A stretch of DNA of 64,000 nt from Trochalopteron elliotii (taxonomy: Eukaryota > Chordata > Aves > Passeriformes > Leiothrichidae), in the NCBI GenBank assembly GCA_024734555.1, contig JANPWX010000209.1, positions 1,096,157 through 1,160,156 of the forward strand, in the 5' to 3' direction. The notes under the pieces were generated by a model. It had not been told where the DNA came from and ran no database searches. It worked only from the letters and a program-made list of their open reading frames with translations. Within the stretch, counting starts at the first letter, position 1. Every line of letters starts with the position of its first letter. Both the position numbers and the translations under genes were made by a program. Shown piece by piece: positions 23,221 through 32,480 of this stretch.

Positions 23221-25092
23221 TGTAGTGGTTTTGGTTTGCCGATTTTTCAATTCCTGGCCAATGCACCAAATAATGTGATGGGTTGAGTACCCACTAGAAT
23301 TATTTACTCTTTTTCTGCAGTGAGATAGAATTAGGAGAAAAAGCAAAGCAGGCTCAAACTTTATAGGGTACAAAGAAAGCTTTATTAACCAAACTACAAG
23401 AGGGAAAAAATAATTAATAAGAATCAAAATAAAAACTTCAAAACACCTCCCCTCCCCCACACTCTTCTTTTCTCTCTCACTGACAAAATAGTGAGACAAA
23501 ACTTGCAGAGACAAAACTTAGAACTTAGGTCAGTTTACCACCTCTAAAAAAAAATATCTTTCATCAGTTCTCTCAGGGAGAGAAGTCTCTTTTGCCATGC
23601 CATGGAAACTTCTCCCAAAGAAAAGCAGTTCTTCTGTGGCTTTAATTCTCACAAATAGCAGTCTAAATATACACAAATATATTTATTTGTGTATAATAAA
23701 TAGCAAATCTATTCGTGCATAATAAATAGCAAATAATAGCACAAACTGCATTCGTGAAGTCCCTCCCATCCCAGGCAGCCTTGCCATAGCTGCATTTATG
23801 GGCCACATAAACTTATGGGGTACCCTTTTAAGGATGAGTGGTTCAAAAGCAAAGGTTCTCTTAATCTATTTTTAAGATCATCTTCATCTCTGGAAACAGC
23901 GATCATCTTTTTTTCTCCCTGGAGGCAGGTCTTCATCTCATCTCTCTCTCTGTTCAAACTTCTCATGAGATCACAGCTACTTCAAAATTTACTTAATTCA
24001 ACACAAATGCCTTTGCTTATATCTGCAGTTTGAACACTCTTCATCTCCCCATACATATTTTCCACTAAATAAAGGGATATTTTATTATATCACAGTCCAT
24101 CACCATGGCCTTAGAAAAGAATTTCAGCCTAAGACTAGGCATCTCCTCTTTCTCCTCCCATCTAGGACTTGACTCCTCCTTCATTGACCTTAATGTCTTC
24201 ATATTGTCTCTCTACATGTGTCCACTCTGTCCTATTCTCTCACTTAAGAGAAGATTAGTGTTTTACAAGTTTTATCTGTGCAAGGAAAGAGTTAATATCT
24301 CACCCAGGGCCTGCAGAGGTCATGATGGTCAGGGGTAGATTCAGGCCGCACTGGGCTGTGCCAGGATCTCAGGGGCTCTAGCTGCATTCAATTCTAGCTG
24401 CAGGGTCACTCTGCATGGCTGCAGAGCCATCCCTCATCTCAGCCCCCATGACCTATCTCTCACAGCGCTGGGACATCCCCTTGGCAAGATGACTCAGTAG
24501 CAGCGGCTGGGGCTATTTATGGTGGAGAATTCTTTAAAAGCTGTGCTTGTGGGGGGAGAAGGGAAGTGGCTAGGATCTCAGCAGCACCACGCTGAGTGGC
24601 TGGAGCCCCCCTCACTTCTTCTGCCTGGCAGCCACTGGGGCCTGGCCCAGCCAGGCCAAGTGGGCCGTGCTGCCGGGGTTGAAGTGGCTTAGCAGCAGGA
24701 TGCTAGCAGCCGCTGGGGCCCGATCCAGCCAGGACAGGGCCTTCTCTCCTCCCCTTCCCCTGTCTGGCAGCTGCTAAGCCTGGCCCAGCCAGTGCCGCAG
24801 CAGTGGCAGGGCCCGGCCTGGCCCTGCCAGACCCGTGGGCCACGCAGCAGAGCAGAGCCAGCCCTGCTGGCACCCTGTTACCTCTTCCCAGGCCAGAAGC
24901 AAAAAGAGTTTCCCCAAGGTTTTTTTGATTTTTAACATTTGTGTTCACAGAGGCATGTTCAACTTTCTAGTGGTCTAACAAGGTGTTAGTATTCAAAACT
25001 AGTCACTGATTGGTTTTGTCACAGTTTTTCTTAGAAAAATCACTTCTGTGGATGGCTTCTCACCAAATGTCAATCAATGCAAAACCAACTCA
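23221..25092 (-). mobile_element. Nested 1.87-kb LTR-like element (TSD caagg)
   Basis: TG...CA ends and the 5-bp direct repeat caagg (23216-23220 and 25093-25097) define it exactly. Removing it plus one TSD copy makes the gag frame continue directly through the zinc knuckle. Minus-strand orientation is inferred from AATAAA (complement near 23384) close to one end, and from blocks such as the complement of gggttgagtacc and GAACATGCCTCTGTGAACAC that I associate with songbird LTR families. I see no internal coding and no terminal direct repeats, so it is most likely one long solo LTR. A GC-rich block (about 24590-24890) could be its promoter. Confidence 0.85.
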
Positions 25093-25097
25093 CAAGG

Positions 25098-25300
25098 CCA
25101 CATGAAAATGAACTTTCCGCCCATAAAGTCCATTCCACAGCAGACATCTCAAGGACAGAGAAGTGTAAATTTAAGCTGCAACTGATGTGGAAGGTCCAGA
25201 CATGTGACCAAGGTATGCAGGTCCAAATTTCATGTTAATGGATGATTTCTCAAGAACCAGGGAAATGGGAAGCCGAGCGTGAAAGGGAAACGCACTATCA
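25098..25300 (+). pseudogene. gag: gag nucleocapsid, 3' part
   Basis: The frame resumes as HMKMNF after the nested element, so knuckle 1 reads C-x2-C-x4-H with the last Cys lost (Phe). A second knuckle follows (C-N-stop-C-G-R-S-R-H-V-T-K-V-C) with TGA at 25183-25185 in place of a residue. Both RNA-binding knuckles are damaged. Confidence 0.7.
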
Positions 25301-25463
25301 CACAAGCATTTTCCTGCCCTCTGGTACAAGCCTATGTGAGCAGCTCACAGCAAGGACAAGAGGATCAACTGGTATGGATGTTTCCACCTCAATCCCAATA
25401 ACTATAAGATCATAAAAGGTACATAAAGTCCCTTTCAAATCTCAGGGGCGCATTGGGAGAGGA
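25301..25463 (+). pseudogene. Remnant between NC and dUTPase, frame lost
   Basis: This should hold the gag end and the N-terminal half of dUTPase, but no recognisable motif survives. A frameshift or deletion is likely. Confidence 0.35.
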
Positions 25464-25979
25464 CTGTATGCTCTCTTTATAGGGATATCCAGTGCTATCC
25501 TGCAAGGTATCTTTGTGCACCCCAGTGTCATAGATGCTGATTTTACAGGACAAATACAATCCATGGTGTCAACCCCTACTCCACCCATGACTATCCCTGC
25601 AAAAATCCGAATTGCTCAACTCATCCCTTTTAAGTCTCCTGTCCCCAAAACAGATTCTAGGGAGCGAGGAGACCAAGACTGTGGATCAACAGGAGAGGCC
25701 CAGGTGTACTGGACTCAGGTCATAGGTGACCAAAGACCTAATATGGTCTGTACTGTTACGATGCCTCAAGCAAGGCCTTTGCAGATAAAGGTCAGTGGAA
25801 TGACTGACACAGGGGCACACATCACCATCATCTCTGCCAACACATGGCCTTCATCATGGCCTAACACACCTGCAGGATCTGCCATTGCTGGCCTTGGAGG
25901 GACCACACAGAGCTGTTTGACCAGCAAACCTGTGTTGATCAAAAATCCTGAGGGTCAAACAGCTACAATTCGACCATAA
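25464..25979 (+). pseudogene. pro: dUTPase (C-terminal half) fused to aspartic protease
   Basis: One open frame covers a dUTPase C-terminal part (VIDADFTGQIQ, then IRIAQLIPF) and a retropepsin. The protease has the active-site triplet in TDTGAHITII and a flap-like AIAGLGGTT. The residue after DTGA is His. dUTPase removes dUTP during reverse transcription; the protease matures Gag-Pol (family knowledge). The fusion in one frame is the beta-like pro arrangement, normally reached by frameshifting from gag. The dUTPase N-terminal motifs are missing, so it is partial. It is the best-preserved frame of this provirus. Confidence 0.85.
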
Positions 25980-25984
25980 CATTA

Positions 25985-26924
25985 GTGCTGCATCTCTTAA
26001 ACTATAGGGAAGGGATGTTCTGTCTGCATGGGGAGTCTGAATGGGGATGGATTTTTAACAGGGGCCACTGTATTAAAGGGTGTAAGGTATCCCACATTTG
26101 CTCTAAAATGGCTTACTACTCAACCTGTGTGGGCACCACAGTGTCCCTTGAAAAGGAGAAACTAGATGTCCTAAAGTCCCTAGTACAAGAACAACTAGTT
26201 CAAGAGCACATAGAACCATCTATGAGCCCTTGGAACACCCCAGTATTTGTTTTAAAAAAGGAATCGGGTAAATGGAGGTTGTTCTATGACCTGAGAAAAA
26301 TCAATTCTGTAATGGAGAGCATGGGCACTTTGCAACCTGGTTGCATCTCCTACCATATCTACCATCTGGGACGTCCTGATTGTGGACTTGAAAGACTGTT
26401 TTTTTCACTATTCCATTACAGCCAGATGGAACCCCAAATTTTGCTTTTACAGTGCCTTCCATGAATAACACGGCACCAGTGCAACATTATCAATGGAGAG
26501 TTCTTTCGCAAGGCATGAAAAACAGCCCCACAATTTGTCAATTCTAGATTGCACAGGCACTCCCATCAGTGAGAGAACAATTTCCAGTGGCATACTGTTA
26601 CCACTACAGGGACATTTTGATAGCAACCCAAACCAAGAAAGAACTCTCACAGATTTGCCTGAGCCTGCTGCAAGCCTTAAAAACATTTGGGTTGCAGGTA
26701 GCACCAGAAAAGATGCAGCAGCAACCACTACGGAAATATATAAGGCTTAAAACAATGAACCAGACAATACCGCCACAAACAATTCAGTTTTCAACCAAAA
26801 TTAAAACTCTAAACGATGCACAAAAACTTTTGGGCACCATCAACTGGGTTAGACCCTATCTAGGATTGACCAATTCATAATTATCACCCTTATTTAACCT
26901 CCTAAAAGGTGATCCTGAATTAAC
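25985..26924 (+). pseudogene. pol: Reverse transcriptase, broken
   Basis: The fingers/palm N-terminal part is readable ([20 protein letters not shown], then [21 protein letters not shown]). The middle palm is spread over shifted frames around 26340-26560. The catalytic box region (26598-26615) reads Y-H-Y-R-D-I; the second Asp of the usual YxDD is absent and the stretch is one codon short. The connection follows (KKELSQICLSLLQALKTFGL, then LLGTINWVRPYLG), with TAA at 26878-26880. Inactive. Confidence 0.85.
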
Positions 26925-27038
26925 TTCCCCCAGAAAATTAACCCCAGAAGCAAAAGCCACTCTTGAAACAGTAGAGCAAGCTTCCCCCAGAAAATTAACC
27001 CCAGAAGCAAAAGCTGCTCTCGAAACAGTAGAGCAAGC
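26925..27038 (+). repeat. 57-bp in-frame tandem duplication in pol
   Basis: Copy 1 is 26925-26981 and copy 2 is 26982-27038, each starting ttcccccagaaaattaaccc and ending gtagagcaagc. Three substitutions separate the copies. It adds 19 codons without a frame change, in the RT connection/RNase H linker. Confidence 0.9.
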
Positions 27039-27847
27039 TATCACAAACAGACAAGTCCACCAGATATGCCCAGAGGTGTGTATCACTGTGTTTATTCTCA
27101 TCGTTAACTTTCACCCTCCTGGTATTCTTGAGCAGTGGGATACTCACTGGCATGATCCTTTGCACATTCTAGAGTGGACGTTTTTTACCTCATCAGCCAA
27201 AAAAGATGAGCTGATTGCACAATTAATTAGCAAATATCATCACAGGTGTTTACAATTGAATGCTAGAGATCCATCCAAAATTTTACCTGTGGCACAAGAG
27301 CAATTTGAATGGTTTCTGGTCAACAGTACACCTTTGCAAAGTGCCTTGCAAAATTTTTCTGGTCAAATTACTTACCATCTTTACTTACGTACCATTACTT
27401 ACCATTATGAAGCCATAAATTACTGAAGTTAAGTGGGGAAACTGCACTGTCTTTAAAACCACTGAATAGCCACACACTTCTAAAAGGTGTTAGTTACAGT
27501 GTTTATCAATGGTTCTGGGAAAATGGGAAATGCCATTGTAACATGGAAAGAGGAAGGTGAGTGGCAAACAGAGGGTTATGAGAACGGATGACCTCAGTTA
27601 GTAGAGCTACGTGCTGTAGCTATGGCTTTCCAACATTTTCCCCACATTCCTCTAAATGTTGTGACTGACTCTACCTATGTTGCTGATATCACACAAAGAT
27701 TAGATCGAGCGTTATTAAAATTAATTGACAATGCACAACTATTTAACTTACTAAAAACTTTGTGCCATACCATTCAAGCCAGAACTTCCCCATATTACAT
27801 CTTACACATCAGAAGTCATACAAATTTACCAGGTGTCATTACAGAGG
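27039..27847 (+). pseudogene. pol: RNase H remnant
   Basis: Three motifs of the retroviral RNase H fold are visible: FINGSG near 27500 (the first catalytic Asp is replaced by Asn), LVELRAVAMAFQ near 27600 (Glu kept) and VVTDSTYVA near 27660 (Asp kept). The C-terminal HIRSHTNLPGVITE runs up to the second nested element at 27848. Stops break the N-terminal part (for example at 27424 and 27591). RNase H normally removes the RNA strand during reverse transcription. Confidence 0.8.
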
Positions 27848-28501
27848 TGTTCTAGGGTGACTATGATACTTGTATCCCCAATCGTCTGTTCTGTGTTCTG
27901 TATCTTTAAGACTGGTACTGAGAGTGAGCAGGGAAAGAAGAAGCGCGCAGTTTGTTTTGAAAAACAGCCTTCACTCCTCAGGATCTTTTCTCATCCTTGG
28001 GACTGTGGGTTTTTTGGGTTTTTTTTTGGTGGGATGCATGGACGGCAGCCAGGGAGAGAGTTTCTTTCCTTTTGTTAGTCTAGCTAGCTGAGGCAAAGAA
28101 GCTTTCCTGGACTGTTTTTTCCCTTTTTTTTCTTGGGACTGTTTAAATCTGCTCTGGACTGAAAAAACCCAGAGGAGCACTGGGATCTTGTGCCCGTGGC
28201 CCAGCGGGCCTGGACTCGGCATTTTCCAGCACTGAAGGGACTGGGACTGATAAACTCCTGGCACAGACTCTCAGTTTTGCCATCTCTCTTCGGAGCGGCG
28301 AGAGGTTTTATTGTTTCATATTATTATTATTATTCATTCTTTATGCTTGTGGGCATTTTGTTTGTTAAATAAATATTTTTTTCCACTTTTCTCTGAGGGA
28401 GTTCTTTTCCCGGACTGGCTGGGGGGAGGGGCTGTTTGGATTTGCTTTCCAGAGGAACACCATTCGGAGGTTTCCTCCCAAATTTGCCCTAAACCAGGAC
28501 A
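27848..28501 (+). mobile_element. Nested solo LTR (654 bp, TSD agagg), family of the provirus at 48042
   Basis: The 5-bp direct repeat agagg (27843-27847, 28502-28506) flanks a TG...CA element beginning TGTTCTAGGGTGAC and ending CCTAAACCAGGACA. AATAAA at 28368-28373 sets + orientation. The 3' part (AATAAATA, TTTTTTCCACTT, GGAGTTC, TTTGCCCTAAACCAGGACA) matches the LTRs of the class III provirus at 48042-54575 read on its own strand. Removal restores the pol frame from RNase H into integrase (ITE-GNA). Confidence 0.92.
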
Positions 28502-29445
28502 AGAGGGAAATGCTTGAGCAGACTGGTTAACAGGCCCTGCTTGGACATCACCACAGCCAGACATGCTAGCACAAGCAAAGGCATCACACGATTTTTTCTA
28601 CGAAGGTGTTCGAGCATTACAGTGACAATTCCAGCTGTCAAACAGAGAGGCTCATAATATAGCTAACACCTGTGCTGACTCCCAAGGCCACACTGCACCA
28701 CTGCAGATGAGGGTAAACCCTAGTGGACTGCGTGCTTTGCAAATCTGGCAAATTGATGTCACACACATCCCTGAATTTGGACGTCTAAAATATGTACACG
28801 TATCCATTGATACATTTTCATCAGCAATATGGGCTTCAGTTCACACAGGAGAAAAAGGTTGGGATACCATCGCACATTGGTGATCAGCCTTTGCTGCTCT
28901 AGGTAGACCCCATACCATCAAAATAGAAAATAGCCCTGCATACATTTCACAAAAAACAAGACATTTCCTACAGCTTTGGGGTGTGTCACACCACACTGGT
29001 ATTTCCTGCTTAGCAACAAGACAGGCCATGGTAGAGCGTGCACATGGCACTTTAAAACGTATACTTGAAAAACAGAAGGGGGGAATGTGTGCTGGGTACA
29101 GACCAGGGTAGCTAAAGCTATCTATACATGAAATCATTTGACAGTATTAGAAAAGTCCCAGAACCCAGTCATTTGAAATCACTTTTTATCATTACAATTA
29201 TCCAGTAAGGCCCAGTCAATCAAACCCAAGGTAATGGTGAGAGACCTTATCCCCAACAGGTGGGAAGGTCCATGGGATCTGGGATCTGGGGATGGAGATA
29301 CGCTTATGTTTCCACAGACACCAGAATGCATTGGGTACCTGCTAGGTGTGTCCGTCCTGCCCTACATTCCGCCCGGGACCACAAGCAGCATCCTCCTGAT
29401 AGCTCTTCAACAGACCTTGTGGAACTCTGTGTGGAACAGTGATTG
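28502..29445 (+). pseudogene. pol: Integrase, broken
   Basis: The frame resumes at the RNase H/integrase border (GNA, TGA near 28513, ADWLT). The HHCC zinc domain region (HDFFYEGVRALQ, AHNIANTC) is damaged by a stop. The core shows the first catalytic Asp (WQIDVTHIPEFG). At the second catalytic position (28926-28928) the codon is GAA in IENSPAY, so Asp has become Glu and the following Gly has become Ser. The Glu (MVERAHGTLK) is kept. A C-terminal domain-like segment (WRYAYVSTDTRMHWVPARCV) lies at about 29290-29350 in a shifted frame. Confidence 0.85.
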
Positions 29446-29864
29446 AAACAACTTGTGCACCTACTTCATGAAAATTTGGGACTCCTGAAGTGACTGTTTA
29501 TTTAAGGATTTTTTTGTTTACAAATTGTTTCTTCTGTTAGTTGGTTTTTCTCACAGTGCAAAAAGTTGAATGTTTTCTTGTTTTTATTGTTAAGTTGTCA
29601 TTTGTAACTATAAGCAGCTAATCTGTGGCATGTTAGTCTGAAGGACTGTGATCTCACCTGACAGCTCTTGGACATGAGTGTTGCAGTTCTGGTGGTAAAC
29701 AGGACACATCGCTGGCTGAGGAAGTGAGGTTTGTCAAGTTGGGTGGAAATCCTCATTTCAAACTAGGCCCTTGCTGTCCCTTGTCATCCTGTCTGCAAAA
29801 GGGCCCTTGCAGGTAGGATAGCAGAGAACACTTTGCATTTTTTAATAAAACAAAAAGGAGGATT
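29446..29864 (+). other. Env-less 3' region with polypurine tract
   Basis: About 420 bp between integrase and the 3' LTR. No envelope domain, signal peptide or fusion peptide is visible in any frame. The purine-rich caaaaaggaggatt at 29851-29864 abuts the LTR and serves as plus-strand primer in this class of elements. Confidence 0.7.
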
Positions 29865-30203
29865 TGTTACGGCTGCAGCTGGTCTGTGACTGCCAGATAA
29901 ATATGGCCATATCAGACCTCCAAACTCAACCAGCCTAGAAGTAAAACAAGTCCCCGGATAAGGCAAGAATAGGTTGGATTCAAACCTAAACAGGAGACCC
30001 CCAGCCAACCCCCTTCAACCCAGAATGCAGACATATCACTGGTCAGGGAGCTGGGTGGTGCAGAGATCCCAACCAATCAGCTGTCCAAGCCCAGGAAATT
30101 TGAACCCCCTATAAAAGAAGGTTCTGAACAATAAACTGTGCTGTTTGTTGCTAAAGCCTTGGTGAGTTGTGTGTTTGTCTCCAACCCACGACCCCACATA
30201 ACA
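29865..30203 (+). repeat. 3' LTR of the class II provirus
   Basis: 339 bp, TG...CA, followed by the TSD gttgct. It has the same CCAAT, TATAAAA and AATAAA signals as the 5' LTR. The 247-bp stretch spanning most of U3, TATA and the poly(A) signal is identical in both copies. Confidence 0.95.
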
Positions 30204-30209
30204 GTTGCT

Positions 30210-31689
30210 GTCTGACAAATACTCTCCTAATGTCCTTTACTGGCTGAATGTATGTGTTTGATGTAAGACAACAATTATTTAGTTTCATTCACATGGTTTC
30301 TGTGGGGGTACCTAATGTGCTGGATGAAGTGATGAACTGTAGAGATTTGGGACAAGTACATGCAGGAACAAAGAATTCTGGCAGATTTGCTATGGGAGGA
30401 AGGGCATTGATTCTGCTGTCTGTGAAGTGGTACTCATGTATTTCATAATTGATGCTCTGGTGGTATCTGGTTCTAGTTCTTATATTTGCATCTGTGGATA
30501 TGCTTCCTGCAATGAGTTGCAAAAGGGAGAGCCTGAAGATTAGGAGACACATAGGGGAAAAAGCACCCTTTCAGAGCCAGTAGTTTAAGAGATTATTTTA
30601 TGTGTGGATTTTAGCATGGAGTATTATCATCAGCAGGAGCATGTGGTTGCAGAAGAGAACGCTACAGCAGAGACTAAAATAAAAAGCAGAGAAACAGATT
30701 GGCAGGAAGCTAATGGTGTTAGAGACTTTTCCAGTCCCTCTTAATTTTGTTAGCATTTGATGAACACAAATAAACCTTGATTCCTTGAAAAGTTATTTTC
30801 CAAAATTGCTGGGTTTGCTGTCATATCTTTACTGTAGTAAATTTGTATCTACTTTATGGAAGAATGACCTTCGTGTATAAAACAGATCACCGGTGTTCCC
30901 CTCAGAGTGAGTTTAACAACATCTGCAGGACTGGCTGAATCTCACAGCCTTTTGTTGTGCTGTGAATGGTTGCTGGTCTTTTTGCATCTGCTTTATAGAG
31001 CAAGTTTGATGATCTGTAGGTTCTTGTGTATGTGCTGTTTTGTGGCATGCCATTTTTAATGTCAGCTGTGGTGTCTAGGAAGCTGATGTCCGTGGAAGAG
31101 CAATCTTGGGATGATAGAGAAGCTGGTCATTGAGTTGATGGTTGTATTTGATGCAGGAATCTGAGGTTTTCTGAGCTGCCTGCATTTTTGATAGAAATGT
31201 CACCTGAGTTTCCTCTACAAGGCCTGGCTTGATGGTGTTGTTTTTCAGTCTTGGATTGTGAAGAAAAAAAGTCATATTGGGCTTTTAAAGACCTGCAGGA
31301 AGGTAATGTCTCTCTGCCCCCTACTTAAGAGTTTGGCAAACAAAAGGAGATGACTAAATGCTCTCTGAAGAAGAAAGCTGGATGCTTGCTGCATGATGGA
31401 GCAGACACAAAAATTTCAAATGATGAAAAAATACGGAATGTATTAAAAAAAAAAACAAACCAACCTTTGGGAGCTGCTAAATACGAAGACCCTAGCTATT
31501 GGAAAGTGCCTGACCACAGGGTCACAGTCATGGTCACGGTCACCGGGGGGAGTCTTCTGGGGCAGCGTCATGGTCTGTTTCTTGTAGCCGACTACTAGGG
31601 TTTGTCTGTTCAGAACTCTCAAAGAAAGGCAGGATGCTGATCTGATTCAGTACTGCTATTTCTCAGATTTCTTCTCGAGAAAACGAGGG
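30210..31689. other. Intergenic sequence, nothing recognised
   Basis: Unique-looking sequence between the provirus and the CpG island. Short poly-A (31445-31455) and a gtcacagtcatggtcacggtcacc-like imperfect repeat near 31520. No gene is supported. Confidence 0.5.
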
Positions 31690-31739
31690 GTTGTCCTCTC
31701 TTACATTGCGAGCTCCAACCAGAAGGCAGATAATTACAT

Positions 31740-32480
31740 TTTTATTTATTTTCCTGACTGCTGCGGCAGGCCCGGGCCTGTGCATCAGGGCCCCAAGCAC
31801 ACCGCCAGCAACTCCAGGAGGGGAACAAACACCCTGCCCGGGGCTCCGTGTTACCACTCCCAGAGCGGGGGGTCTAGCGTGGGGGGAGGACGGCCCACAG
31901 CGCAGCGCCCGCCCGGCCCCGCCGCCTCCCGCTCCAGGCAGGCAGCGCTCCGCTGCCCCAGCCCTCCGAGCCCGGCCCCGCCGCCAAGCCCGCCCCGCCG
32001 CCGGTTCTCCCCCTCCGCCGCCACCGCTCCGCCAGCAAGCACTCGGGCCTGAGACCCGCGCCCGGCTGCGGGGCCTGCGCTGAGCGCCGGCGGAGGGCGG
32101 GCAGGGGAGAGCAGCAAGGAGGGGCAGCGGAGACCGAGCCGGTCGCGTCACATGAGCTGACAGGACCCGTTCCCGTTTCCCTCCGCGCAACAAAGACTCG
32201 GGAGCTCCTGTGCCCGCCGCGGGACGGGACGCGGCTGGGCGGGGCTGCCATGGGATCCTGAGGGCCGCCGCCCCGCACAGGTAAGCGGCGGCAGGGGGGG
32301 TGTGTGTGTGACCCCGGCGTGTGCGGCGTTTGCTGAAGGTGTTATTTGCTTGCCACATCCTCCCTTCCTCGAGTCCCTCCGCCGCCTTCCCTCGTGTGAA
32401 GGGCGGGCTGGGGCTCGGGCAGCTGGGTAGTCCCCGCGCGTGGGGGTCTGTCCGTCTCGTTAGTCTCCAGTTTCTTCATG
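31740..32480 (+). promoter_or_regulatory. CpG-island promoter of the downstream gene (TEX2 candidate)
   Basis: An abrupt rise in G+C and CpG over about 700 bp, unlike anything else in the window, with GC-box-like motifs (gggcggggctgcc at about 32238-32250, ccgccccgc). A strong donor at 32281 fixes the transcription direction as +. The long open frames here on both strands are GC artefacts. The TEX2 name is a synteny guess that depends on the upstream gene being PECAM1. Confidence 0.75.
32100..32280 (+). other. Probable first exon (5' UTR) with a three-codon uORF
   Basis: The exon ends GCACAG/GTAAGC at 32280/32281, a near-consensus donor. The start is unknown; 32100 is a rough limit inside the island. 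An ATG at 32250-32252 in strong Kozak context (gctgccATGG) is followed after two codons by TGA (32259-32261), so the exon is either non-coding or carries this minimal upstream ORF. The main start would lie in a later exon outside the window. Confidence 0.5.

Larger units (their letters stand above)
20372..30203 (+). mobile_element. Class II (beta-like, ERVK-type) endogenous provirus with two nested insertions
   Basis: The provirus has 339-bp LTRs at both ends and the 6-bp TSD gttgct at 20366-20371 and 30204-30209. A purine-rich PPT (caaaaaggaggatt) directly precedes the 3' LTR. Internal order is MA-like gag, GC-rich linker, CA, NC with zinc knuckles, dUTPase fused to protease, RT, RNase H and integrase. 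No env is visible. The dUTPase-protease fusion is typical of betaretrovirus-like elements. Total length is 9,832 bp, of which 1,872 and 654 bp are later insertions, leaving about 7.3 kb. All genes are broken by stops, frameshifts or loss of catalytic residues, so it is not functional by itself. Confidence 0.95.

Noticed and set aside
31663..32358. 231-codon minus-strand frame and several others in the CpG island
   Set aside because: High G+C lowers stop frequency; there is no domain, and the splice donor indicates + transcription.
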